From the NCBI GenBank assembly GCA_020744225.1, contig JAGMWG010000004.1:620001-684000 (forward strand): a stretch of DNA of 64,000 bases, read 5' to 3'. Each line of letters starts with the position of its first letter. The stretch's first letter is position 1. Shown piece by piece: positions 1-10,308 of the stretch. The position numbers and the translations under genes were made by a program. Origin of the DNA: Paraphoma chrysanthemicola. Lineage: Eukaryota; Ascomycota; Dothideomycetes; Pleosporales; Phaeosphaeriaceae. The notes beneath the pieces are model-generated. The model searched no databases and was not told where the DNA came from. It saw only the letters and a list, made by a program, of their open reading frames with translations.

Positions 1-689
1 ACAAAAGTTTTAGTAGAATTTATAGCTTTCTAAGTCTTATATAGAACTTATACTAAGTCTTATTTAAGTAAAAGCTATATAAGATTATTATTACCTTATT
101 TGCAAATTATTATAAATCTAGGTATTATTAGGAAAATTATTACGAGCTAGCTATCTAAGCTAAAAATACTTAGAAGATTAAAACTAGTATACTTTTTAGT
201 CTAGTTTTATAATCTAGTATTAAAAATACGCTAGCTGTAACCTAAAATAAGTTATAAGCTATTTTAGACCTAATTTTATAGAAAACTATAAAATTATAAG
301 AAAATTATTATTCTAAAACTAGCTATAATATATTTTAGATTACTATACTATTTATAATAGTATATTATATACTATATTTTTATATAAAATTACTAGATAC
401 TCTTATTATCTAGTATATAATTTTATATTAGTACGCGTAATAAGGCTAATTTTAAAAAGCTACTTATAATAAGAATCTTATTATCTCTTATTAAAATAAT
501 AATAAGATAATAAGATTTCTAGTAGTAAGATTAGCTATTTATCTCTATAAAAAAGCTATATAATAAACTTTTAAAACAAAGAAGTTTATTTAAAATAGCT
601 AATTCTTTTTTAAGTTACAAAATACTTAAGCTTAAAGAATCTAGTAATTATAATATTTAGAATATACGTATAAGCTAAATATTAACTAA
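1..689. other. AT-rich RIP-like DNA upstream of the Copia relic
   Basis: Extremely AT-rich sequence with few CA or TG dinucleotides. No open frame or RNA gene is visible. It should hold the left LTR and leader of the following Copia relic, but I could not define an LTR edge because the expected TG...CA ends would have been mutated. Confidence 0.6.
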
Positions 690-3600
690 AAAAGGCCTAG
701 ATATAGTTACTAATCTAGCTAATTTAGGTAATAATTTAGAACTTATATAATAAAATAAAAAGGCTGTTACTATAGTAAAACTAGCTCTAGAAGATAGACC
801 TTTACTACAAACGCAATATATTATTAGTGCTTATATTTTAGAGTAAACTTTAAAAAATTTATATATATTACTAGGTTTTAGTAGTAATTATATTCTTTCT
901 AAAGAGTTAATTAATAATACTCTAAGTAATAATAAGAATAACTTAGAGTTATATATTAATAACTTTAGAAGAATCTTAAATTAATTAAAATCTAAAGATA
1001 TAGTATTACTTAATAAGTTTATAGTAGCTCTATTACTTAATAATCTTTATAAAGATTATAATAATATTATTACTATAATTACTTAGAATATTAGATTAGA
1101 ATAATAATCAAATATTACTATAGATAATATTATAAATTAATTATTAGATAAAAATAAACGATTAAAGTCTAATAATAAATCTAATAATAATTATACCTAC
1201 GTAAACTATAAGAGTTATAATAAAAATAATAATAATAGTAACGTAGAAATAGCTATACCTACTAAAGCTAAAAAGACTAATAAGTCTAAAGCTAAAAGTA
1301 TTAATAATACTACTAATAATAGTAGTTATAATAATACTAAAAATAATAAAGTTTATAATTATTATAAACTAAAAAGACACTTAGAATCTACTTATTATAA
1401 GAAATATTCTAAAAAAAGACTTAAATAAGTTAGTAATACTAAAGTAGAAACTATTTTAACTTCTACTATTAGTAATACTAATAATAAATCTAATAATAAG
1501 CTTATTATAGATTTTGTTTTAGATTCTAAGACTACTATACATACTTACTATATTAAAGAATTATTTACTAGTATTAAACCTACTAATACTAATATTAAGT
1601 AGAGTAATACTAATAAAATAATTAAAGCTAGTAGTATAAGTAATATAGAACTTAAATTTACTAGTATAAATAAGCTAGTTAAATTAAATAATGTTCTATA
1701 TATTCCTAAATTAGGTGTTAATCTATTAAGCTTAAGCTTAATAACTAATAAGAGATTTAGCTTATCTTGTAATAAAGATAAACACTATATATATCTTTCT
1801 AATAATACTATTCTTATAGAAGATAGTTATAAAGAAGAAGTTAGTATTTTTAGTACTATTAGTACTAAATCTTCTATTAATATATCTAATTCTAAAAAGG
1901 TATTAACTAGTATTAGTAATACTATAGAAGAGAATATAGAAGATTCTAATAATAATCTAAGTTTAGTAGACTCTAGTCTAGAAGAATAAGATATTATTAT
2001 AGAAAACGCTATAGAACTAGAAGATAATACTAGTTCTAATAAAGACTCTTTTATTATTAAAACTAATAATAAAGAAGAGCTAGTAATTAATAATAACTCT
2101 ATAGATTTAATACATAAAAGACTAGAATATATTAGTCTTAAAACTATTAAATACTTAGTTAAAAATACTAAGAGTTATAGTTTTATAAATCTAGAAAATA
2201 TTAGTTTTATAAATACTAGTTTAGATAATTATATTATTTATATATAAGCTAAGCTAATAAAAAATAGAAATATAGAACCTAGTACTAAAGTAGAAGCTTA
2301 TTTAGATCTTCTATATATAGATATAGAAGAACCTATTAGATCTAAAACCTTTAAAGATTATAAGTACTATATTACTTTTAGAGACGCTAAAACAAAGTAC
2401 TTAATAGTTAAGTTACTTAAGTCTTAAAAAGATCTAGTACTTATTATAAAAGTTACTATTAGTAAATTAGAGTTAGAAGCTAAAGATAATAATACTTTAG
2501 ATAATAATTCTAATTCTAGCTATAGTTCTAATTATAATAAAGAATTAAAAGTAGTTCGTAACTTTAATAATAATAAAGTAAAAGCTCTACAATTAGATAA
2601 TAAGTTTAAATCTAAAGAACTAGATACTTATTTACTTAATAAGAGTATTAAAAGACGTTATTTATCTTCTTATACTTCTAAACAAAATAGAGCTACAGAA
2701 ATAATTAATAAAGTTTTACTTAATAAAGTTAGAGCTCTATTAATTAATAGTAATCTACTTAAATACTTTTAGAAAGAAGCTATTCTAAATACTACTTATC
2801 TATATAATAGAACTTCTAATAGTTTTATAAGTTTTAAAACTCTTTATAAATTAAAATATAAAGAGTTACCTAATCTAGATAATATTAGAATATTTAGAAG
2901 TTTAGTTTATGATAAAGAACCTAGTAATTTTATAAAAAAACTAGATTCTAGAGCTACTTCTTATTATCTAGTAGGTTTTACTAGTTCTAATATCTATAAG
3001 TTATATAATTCTAGTACTAATAAAATAATTAATACTAGAGATTGTAAAATTATAAAAGGTTATTATTATACTTCTAATAATAATAATAATAATATTAGAG
3101 AAATCTTTACAAAACTAGATAATAATAAAGAAATTAGTAATAAGATAATAGAGATTAATTCTAAAAACGAATTAAATACTATTACTTCTAGTAATTCTAA
3201 AGTTATTAAAAAGAATACTAGGCCTATAAGATCTAGAATTGTAGATAATAGTTCTAAAGACGAATTAGCTAATAATACTACTATTACTAATAGTATATTA
3301 AGTACTATAGAATTTAATAATAGTAAATAAGATTAGAAATTACTTTATAATAAAGCAATTCTTTATAATATCTTTGATACTATTAATAATTTTAATATAG
3401 AAGAGCCTAAAACTTATAAAGAAGCTTTAAATAGATTAGATAAAGATCTATATCTAAAAGCTATATAAATAGAAGTAGACGATTTATTAAAATCTAATAC
3501 TTAGACTCTAGTACTTAATTCTAATTATTCTATTATTAAAGAACAATAAGTTCTTAATAAAAAGTATAATCTAGATAATACTATTAAAATATATAAAGCT

Positions 3601-5140
3601 AGATAAGTAGCTAAAGAATTTCTATAAAAACACGAGATTAACTATAAAGAAACCTTTACTAGTACTAGTAAACCTAGTATTATTAGATTATTATTATCTA
3701 TTACTATATATTTAGACTAGAAAATATATACTTAGAATATAAAACAAGCCTTTTCTAATATAGATATAGATAGTAATAATATATATACGTAATTACTTAT
3801 ACGCTTTAAAGAATATATTATTAAGAAAGCTTTAGAAAGTAAAGAAATTAAAGATATTACTTTAATTAAAGAACTTAATAAAGCTATTATAAATAAAGAT
3901 TATAATAATATTATTTATAAGCTTAATAAAGCTCTATATAGTTTAAAGTAAGCTAGTAGATAATAGTAATTATTTTTAACTAAAATTCTAGAAACTCTAG
4001 GATTTACTAGCTTAAAAATAGATAATAGCGTTTTTATATATAAAGAAAAACCTATTATTTTAGCTATATATATAGACGATATACTAGTTTTTACGCAAAA
4101 TATAGATTTAATTAATAATTTATGTAAAGATTTATCTAGAACTTCTAAATTAGAAATAACTAATATAGAAGAGATAAAAGAGTTCTTAGGTATAGAAATA
4201 ATAAAAGATAAAAGTAATAGATCTCTAATTATTATGTAAAGAAGCTTTATTTCTAAAATACTAGAAAAATATAATAAGCTATAAACTAAACTTAAAAACT
4301 TACCTCTACCTATAGGTATAAAGTTATCTAAAAATCTAGAATCTCTAGATAATAATACTATTATTAGTAATTATTAAAAAGAGATAGGTAGTTTAATCTA
4401 TTTAACTATATTTACTAGACCTAATCTATTATATAGTGTAAACTACTTAGCTAGATATATATCTAATTCTACTATAGAATATTATAATTACTTAAATAAT
4501 ATCTTTAGTTATCTTTTAAAAACAAAAGATTTAGAATTAGATTTAACTTTAGAATCTATAGAATAATCTATAAATAATAATTATAATAATTATTATAATA
4601 AAGATAATAATACTAGAGATATTAGTAATTCTATAAATCTACTAGGTATTAGTAATACAGATTAAGAGAGTAATTTAGATTCTAGAAAATCTACTATAGA
4701 AAATATCTTTATTCTAAATAATAATAAAGATAATTATTCTAATAATAATAATATAGCTATTAGTTAGACTTCTAAGCTACAAAAAATAGTAGCTATTAGT
4801 AGTGCAGAGAAAGAATATATATCTTTAAAAGAAGCTACTAAAGAAAGTTTATATCTATAAAATTTTATATAAGAGTTATTTAATAATAAATCTCTTAAAG
4901 ATTTTAATATTTTTAATAATTTAAATATTATTAAAATAGATAGTCTTAGTGCTATAGAACTAGCTAAAAATCCTATTTATTATGCTAGAACTAAGCATAT
5001 AGATATAACTTATTATTTTATTAGAGAAAATTTACTTAGTAATAAAATAAATCTAGTATATAAAAATACTAGTACTATACTAGTAGATAATCTAACAAAG
5101 GCTACTAGTATGCCTAAATTTAAAGACTTTATTAGTTAAA
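690..5140 (+). mobile_element. Degenerate Ty1/Copia retrotransposon, RIP-mutated
   Basis: One plus-strand frame can be followed for about 4.4 kb through Copia landmarks in the family order: gag-like segment; zinc-knuckle relic near 1350-1410 whose Cys codons have largely become Tyr; protease-like LDS motif near 1510; GAG-pre-integrase near 2105; integrase about 2290-2900; reverse transcriptase with YIDDILVF near 4070; and an RNase H end with SSAEKEY near 4800 and KHIDITYY near 5000. The frame is interrupted by TAA and TAG codons where Gln or Trp is expected, with few indels. This is what C-to-T change at CA on both strands produces. The element cannot encode a functional protein. Its ends and LTRs are undefined. 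Confidence 0.87.
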
Positions 5141-6279
5141 TAAATTTAGTTAAAACTAGAAGATCTTAAAAATCTACTTATATAATAATAATAATAATAA
5201 GTAAGAAGAATAAGAAGTCTTATTATAAGTCTTATTATAAGTCTTATTATAATTCTTATTATTATTATAATTAGACTACACTATAATAGTCTATAATAAG
5301 TAGTATAATATAGTTAGTAATAATTAATTATTATTATTATAATTATTATTATTACTAAGTTATATTATAGAATCTAAAATTTAACTTTTAGGTTCTTCTA
5401 ATAAGTAGTTTATAACAAACTACTTCTTATTATACTTAGAGTAGTTATTATAACTATCTCTAATTTGCTCTTTATTATACTAGGTATTATATACCTATTT
5501 ACTTTTATTATATTAGGTATTATATACCTATTTACTTTTATTATATTAGGTATTTAAAATACCTACTAGGAAAAGTCTAGAACCTAGATTCTTTAGAGAA
5601 ACTAGTTTATTATCTATATAATAAGACGTTATTATACTAGACTATTAACGTGCTATTATAATAATTAATTATATTAATTATTAGGTAGTTTTACCTAGGG
5701 ATTACTATAGTAATAATAAATAGTACGCTATTATAATTATTATTATAGTAGTCTTATAAAGAACTATAAATAAAAAGAAAAGAGTAGAAAATTATAGTTA
5801 TTTCTTTACAATTTTACATAGCTTAAGAGAGTGTATAAAGATTTACTAGTTAAATCTTTAATAAGCTATCTAAATTACTAAGTTTTATCTTATATTCTTT
5901 AAGATCTTGTAGATTTTTAGTATAACTAGAATTTAGTATTAATTCTAGTCTAAAATTAAACTAGAAATTATCAAATATATAAGAGATTTATTTATTATAC
6001 TAATTAGAATAAAAAGTAACAGTTTTTAGAATTAATTTAATACTACAGTATAGCTTACTAAGCTTAGAAACTAAAGTATATAGTTAAGAGAGATCTCTCT
6101 CTTTTATCTGTACCTAGAACACGAAATACTATCTACTATCTACTCTTTTATATACTTACTCTTATCTTTTATTATTTACTAAGTAATATACTCTTTATAT
6201 TCTTGTATAGCTAGTATATTACTAGTTATTAGTAATCTTTACTTCTTCTTAATAAGTACTTTATAGCTTACTATTTAAA
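5141..6279. other. AT-rich spacer between two retroelement relics
   Basis: AT-rich, TA-dominated sequence with short tandem repeats (AGTCTTATTATA-like units near 5215-5255) and the 33-bp tandem repeat listed separately. It may include the Copia 3' LTR and degraded 5' sequence of the Gypsy relic. I could not recognise a Gypsy reverse transcriptase here. Confidence 0.5.
5481..5570. repeat. 33-bp tandem repeat, about 2.7 copies
   Basis: The string TAGGTATTATATACCTATTT recurs with starts at 5481 and 5514, and a third, partial copy starts at 5547, so the period is 33 bp. Each copy contains the near-palindrome AGGTATTATATACCT. It lies in the AT-rich spacer and has no evident function. Confidence 0.75.
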
Positions 6280-7960
6280 GAAGTTTTTTATTTATAGAAG
6301 AATAATATAACATTTATAATAAAGAACTTCTTATAATAGTATATACTAGAATACTAGAGAGTATATATAGAAAGTTACTCTAAATTAATAATCTTTATAG
6401 ACTATAAAAACCTTATATACTTTACTATAATAAAATAACTTAACTAAAGATAAGTGTAATAGTTAGAACTACTTAGATAATATTAATTTAAGATTATATA
6501 TATACTAGAGAAAGATAATAGAAGAGTAGATACTCTAAGTAAAAGATTAACGTAGTTAGAAAAAAGATAGACGTCTTTATATCTCTACTATAATAAAATA
6601 AGAATAAATTCTTAGAACTATCTAAAGAAGTATATTCTATACTTTAAATTATATATATAGTACCTAAAGAATTATAAAAAGAACTTATTCTAAGTTACTA
6701 TAATAACTCTATATATAAATACTTTAGAATTATATAAACTATAGAACTTATCTAATATAACTATAAGTTTAAGAATATAAAAGATAAAGTTATAAACTTT
6801 ATTAAAAAATATACTAATTACTACTAAAATAAGTATAGTATACACGTAGAATATAAGAAAATATAAACTATTAAGTTACTAACTAAGCTCTAAACTAATA
6901 TCTTTATAAATTTTATTATAGAACTACTATAATTAAAAGATCTTATTATAAGACTAAGGTATAATATAATACTTATAGTTATAAATTACTTTATAAAAGC
7001 TATAGAATATATACTATTTAGAAAGAATTATATAGTAGTATAATTAGAATATATTATTAATAACTAAGTTATTTAATACTATAGTATACTAAAGACAATA
7101 ATAAGTAACTAAGATAAGCTCTTTACGTTAAATTATTAGAATATACTTATAGTAGCTATTAGAACTTAATAAAAACTATTAACTACTTACTACTTCTAGA
7201 TAGATAGCTAAATAGTATAAATAAACTATATAATAAAGATATACTTATAAATCTATACTAATAAGAAATAAGATAACTAGGTATTATTACTACTTATAGC
7301 TTAAATAGCTTATAATAATAAAATATTAGAATTAATAGAAAAGATACTATTCTTTACTAACTATAGAAGATATCTATATCTCTTTAAAAGAAGTTTACTT
7401 AGTCTAAATACTAAAGCTACTACGTTAATAGTAGAAGAATTAAAGAAAACTTATAAAGAAATATAATACTATATTTAGAAAGCTTAATAATAAAGTATTT
7501 TATATATTAATAAGAGAAGAAAAATAGTACCTTAGCTAAAAAAGAAAGGTAAAGTATACTTACTTATAAAAAACTTATAAATAATATAACTAAGTAAAGA
7601 ACTAAACTATATTAAAGTTAGACTATTTTTAATTTATAAAAGAAATAGACTAGTAATATATGTATTAGATTTACTATAAGATACTAAGATCTACTCTAGA
7701 TTTTATATTAAACTATTAGAATTTATAGACTTAGAAATACTACTTTAGAAAACCTTCTATTATAAAATAAAAGAAGAAAATAAATTTAAAGTTAAGAAGA
7801 TCTTAGACTACTAAGATACTAAGTAGATTAAGTTATAAGAATTTCTAGTTAAATAGTTAGAATATAATAATTCTAAAAATACTTAGAAACTAGAAAATAA
7901 TCTCTAAAACTATAAATAATATATTAAAGAATACTAGAAAAGAATAAAATAAGATCTTAG
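6280..7960 (+). mobile_element. Degenerate Gypsy (chromovirus-type) pol 3' part, RIP-mutated
   Basis: Plus-strand translation shows an RNase H region at about 6297-6560 (YNIYNKELL, then a DNRRVDTLS-like segment). An integrase core follows at about 6840-7260 (relics of the FITELP-type segment, DKLFT and the QTDGQTER-type segment). A chromodomain-like C-terminus sits at about 7785-7950 (KFKVKKILDY and EFLVK followed by EYNNSKNT). Stops again replace Gln and Trp codons. The chromodomain places it among the Tf1/MAGGY-like chromoviruses (family knowledge). Gag, protease and most of the reverse transcriptase are missing or unreadable. Confidence 0.78.
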
Positions 7961-8631
7961 CTACTAACTTTATAATAATAGTCTTACACTATTTAATATA
8001 ATAGCTCTAGAAGACTTAAAGAATAGACTCTAATTAATAGTATAAGCTAACGTAGAAGTCTTAGAATTTATTATAGTAATCTTCTAGTTTAGATAATTTA
8101 GAGTCTTTAATATCTTAATATTCTTAATATTAAGTAGACTCTTATTAAATAAATCTTTCTTCTTTTACTTTAGAAATTTATATTATTAATAAAGGTACTT
8201 TATCTTTAACTATACTATCTTTATATAAAGCTAGACTATCTTAGCTTTTATCTTATTCTATTCTACTATAGTCTTAGTCTTTACTAGTTATACTTCTAAC
8301 TTCTATATTTCTAATTTTACTTTTAAGAAATTAGAAACTAATATATTTATAGGTACGTATAATAATATACTTACTATCTTATAATTTTTATATTTTATAC
8401 TTAATAATAAGAGCTTATATCTTAGCTTATACTTTATATAATACTAATAAGTAACTATTATATATACTTCTTTATATTTTATTTTATTACTATAGTTTAT
8501 TTAAAACTATTTTATATAAGATATTAAGTTACTTATAAGAATATAAGAATAGAAGAGAAAAGAATAGTATTATAATCTATAACTAATAAGAGATATAAGT
8601 ATCTTATAAACTATAGAAATACTAAGAGACT
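7961..8631. other. AT-rich DNA up to the hAT insertion site
   Basis: TA-rich sequence downstream of the chromodomain relic, probably the Gypsy 3' end and LTR. No coding potential is visible on either strand. It ends at the 8-bp target-site duplication of the hAT element. Confidence 0.5.
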
Positions 8632-8639
8632 CTACTAAT
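8632..8639. repeat. Left target-site duplication of the hAT element
   Basis: CTACTAAT directly abuts the left terminal repeat and recurs identically at 14823-14830. Eight base pairs is the standard hAT duplication length. The perfect match argues for a fairly recent single insertion with no later decay at the junctions. Confidence 0.93.
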
Positions 8640-8656
8640 TAGACTGGTAAATGGGT
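8640..8656 (+). repeat. Left terminal inverted repeat
   Basis: TAGACTGGTAAATGGGT is matched by the reverse complement of 14806-14822 with one difference (A/G at base 4). Starting with TAG fits hAT ends. It is expected to be bound and cut by the transposase encoded inside. Confidence 0.93.
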
Positions 8657-8815
8657 AGGGGTTGGGTTGGGGTTGGGTTGGATTACGTAAGACCCTAACC
8701 CAACCCCAACCCAATACCCACCTTTTTCACGCTAAGCGTGGGTAGTGGTTGGGTTGTGGTCGCACGGACCATGGGTTGTGGTTGTGGTCGCACGGACTGG
8801 GTTGGGATGGGTCTT
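8657..8815. repeat. Left subterminal repeat region, G-rich modules
   Basis: GGGTAGGGGTTGGGTTGGGG-type modules occur in both orientations (an inverted copy lies around 8693-8722). They are followed by a 13-bp palindrome CACGCTAAGCGTG (8728-8740) and two copies of GTGGTCGCACGGAC starting at 8756 and 8784. Matching modules lie at the right end in inverse orientation. In hAT elements such subterminal repeats are normally transposase-binding sites (family knowledge). Confidence 0.8.
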
Positions 8816-8886
8816 AGTCATCTACTTTTCTGTTATTTTTTGCGAATATAGTTAGACTTTTGTCCCTAGGTTGTAGCGTCACAGGT

Positions 8887-8908
8887 TTATCACAGATAAT
8901 TATCACAG
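8887..8908 (+). promoter_or_regulatory. Paired TTATCACA site 1 (left end)
   Basis: Two TTATCACAG half-sites start at 8887 and 8900, 13 bp apart. They lie between the left subterminal repeats and the 3' end of the H3-like gene and read inward. The mirror counterpart at the right end is the pair at 14505-14526. Confidence 0.75.
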
Positions 8909-9002
8909 TACTTTGTTTATTGATTGCAAACTACTGCGAATTTCATATAGCCATGTCCCTACTACCCATCTTCCTACTGCTCATGTACACTCCAAACTAG
9001 AG

Positions 9003-9882
9003 CTATATAAAAGCCTTAATCATACGAGTATAGTATCGACGCGCTAGGCGTGAGTCCTTTTCCTGGATCGTGACTCTCTTTGCGTGAATTGCATTGATGT
9101 TGCAGTCTTGAAAAATTAGTATATGTTGAAAATCTAAATAGGGTGTAATACATACCCTCGAAGTAGCCAACTAGAAAGGCCTCAGTTGCTTCTTGCATAG
9201 CCTCAAGTGCACTTCTCTGATAGCGCAGGTCATTTCCAATCTCTTGGGTTATCTCGCGACAAAGGCGGCCAAACGGTAGTTTGCGGATGAGAAGCTCAGT
9301 CGACTTCTGGTAGCGACGAATTTCTCTCAGCGCCACCGCTGGGCCTAGTTAGCGCATAGCTGTGATAAAAGGCTGTGATAACATACTGCCAGGCTTGAAC
9401 CGGTACTTCTTGGTTACTGCAGGAGCAGGCTTAGACTTGCGAGCAGCCTTGCCAGCAAGATCCTTTTTTGGAGCCTTTCCACCTGTTGTTGCGCGATTCC
9501 TAGCAGACTGCTTAGGCTTTGCAGGCTGCTTCCTTGCTGTCTTAGCCTTTCCTGAGGGAGGAGCTTGAGTTGGAGGAGCTGGAGGAGCTGGAGTTGGAAC
9601 TGGCTTTGTTTTTTTTGGCCTTGACCTCCTCCTTGGGGGAGGCTTTTGCTGCGCTTCCTCAATTTCCTCAGGCTCTTCAGGTTCCTCAGGCTCTTCAGGT
9701 TCCTCAGGCTCTTCAGGTTCCTCAGGTTGATCAGCCTCAGGAATTACAGGAGGGGCCGGCTCTTCATCTGACTCCTCAGATCCAGAACTCGACACAAGAA
9801 CAGGCGATGGAGGGGCCATTGGAATAACTTCCTCAACAGTGTGGTTGCTAGCGAGATTTTTGAGTTTGAGTTTGGGGCCCAT
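9003..9882 (-). CDS. Transposon-borne histone H3 variant with long acidic/basic N-terminal extension
   Basis: Exons are 9387-9882, 9156-9338 and 9003-9106 (783 nt, 260 aa). Removing two introns (9339-9386 and 9107-9155) restores an uninterrupted histone fold. The core starts with PGTVALREIRRYQKST at about residue 164. It continues through alpha-1 (ELLIRKLPF), loop 1 of canonical H3 length, alpha-2 (EAFLVGYFEDCNINAIHAKR) and alpha-3 (RLARRYYTRM). The N-terminus has an EEP repeat (about residues 53-75), then a Lys/Pro/Arg-rich stretch. An H3-like tail begins near residue 112 (GKAPKK, KAARKS). The K9 context reads SARNRAT, with Asn129 where K9 aligns. K79 aligns with Gly200. K27 (Lys149), K56 (Lys177) and K64 (Lys185) are kept. 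Canonical H3 has about 136 residues, so roughly 120 are additional. Loop 1 lacks the CENP-A insertion. The protein should join nucleosomes, if expressed. Start: the only in-frame ATG in this exon; an intron at 9918-9975 probably lies in the 5' leader. Confidence 0.92.
9360..9381 (-). promoter_or_regulatory. Paired TTATCACA site 2 (H3 intron 1)
   Basis: In the gene's own sense the half-sites are two TTATCACAG copies 13 bp apart (CTGTGATAA at 9360 and 9373 on the plus strand). They fill almost half of the 48-nt intron between its donor GTATG and the branch site CTAAC. Confidence 0.75.
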
Positions 9883-9944
9883 AGATTGGTGAGGCTGCAA
9901 ATCGTATGATGGGATGACTGCGCACGTAGTTAGTAAAGATAATT

Positions 9945-9966
9945 GTGTGATAATTAAATGTGATAA
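9945..9966 (-). promoter_or_regulatory. Paired TTATCACA site 3 (H3 5'-leader intron)
   Basis: Half-sites start at 9945 and 9958 on the plus strand (GTGTGATAA and ATGTGATAA), 13 bp apart. In H3 sense they read TTATCACAT and TTATCACAC, directly after the GTATGTTG donor of the probable leader intron. Confidence 0.75.
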
Positions 9967-10276
9967 ACAACATACAGTCCGGGCTGCGCAGAGAAACTTA
10001 TTCTCAAGTAGTCGCTGGGGTTGAGATGTAGGAGCGATCGAGGTAATTTCCAAGTTATCAGCGTTTCGCTGATCGTTTGCAGGTGGTCCGTGCGGGCGGT
10101 GAATGCGGAGGTGAATAGGGAGGTGAGTGCGCGGCGCGTCACCGCCAGTTTCACCTCACCTGTACAGCTCGCGCACACTCACTTTTTTTTACCCCACCTC
10201 ACTTTTCTTACTTTTTACAGCCTGCGCCAGATCTCCCTGTCTATCTCAGCATCAGCAATCGCACTCTCGTCGCAAA

Positions 10277-10298
10277 TAATCACATACCTTTATCACAA
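10277..10298 (+). promoter_or_regulatory. Paired TTATCACA site 4 (upstream of the 371-aa gene)
   Basis: TAATCACAT starts at 10277 and TTATCACAA at 10290, 13 bp apart, ending 11 bp before the ATG at 10309. The position suggests the leader or core promoter. Confidence 0.7.
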
Positions 10299-10308
10299 TA
10301 CCTGCAAA

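Larger units (their letters stand above)
9883..10308. promoter_or_regulatory. Divergent promoter between the two cargo genes
   Basis: The 426 bp separate the start codons of the H3-like gene (leftward) and the 371-aa gene (rightward), so both are probably driven from this shared region. It contains a likely 5'-leader intron of the H3 gene (9918-9975, GTATG...CTAAC...GCGCAG). It also holds paired sites 3 and 4 and a 7-bp inverted repeat ATCAGCG/CGCTGAT at 10057-10073. Co-regulation of the two cargo genes is inferred from the arrangement. Confidence 0.65.

Noticed and set aside
8657..8815. Telomere-like or interstitial telomeric repeat
   Set aside because: The unit is GGGTTGGGGTT, not TTAGGG, and it occurs only as mirrored subterminal modules inside the hAT boundaries.
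9362..9827. Plus-strand open frames of 68 and 85 aa
   Set aside because: They are antisense to exon 1 of the H3-like gene and exist because of its repetitive Glu/Pro and Lys/Ala codons.
9003..9882. CENP-A (centromeric H3) identity
   Set aside because: Loop 1 has canonical H3 length and the alpha-2 to alpha-3 segment AIHAKRVTI is typical H3. The CENP-A loop insertion is absent.
9883..10053. Extension of the H3-like protein upstream to 10053
   Set aside because: The upstream frame starts at a TTG, not an ATG, and crosses a probable leader intron (9918-9975) with donor, paired site, branch site and acceptor.
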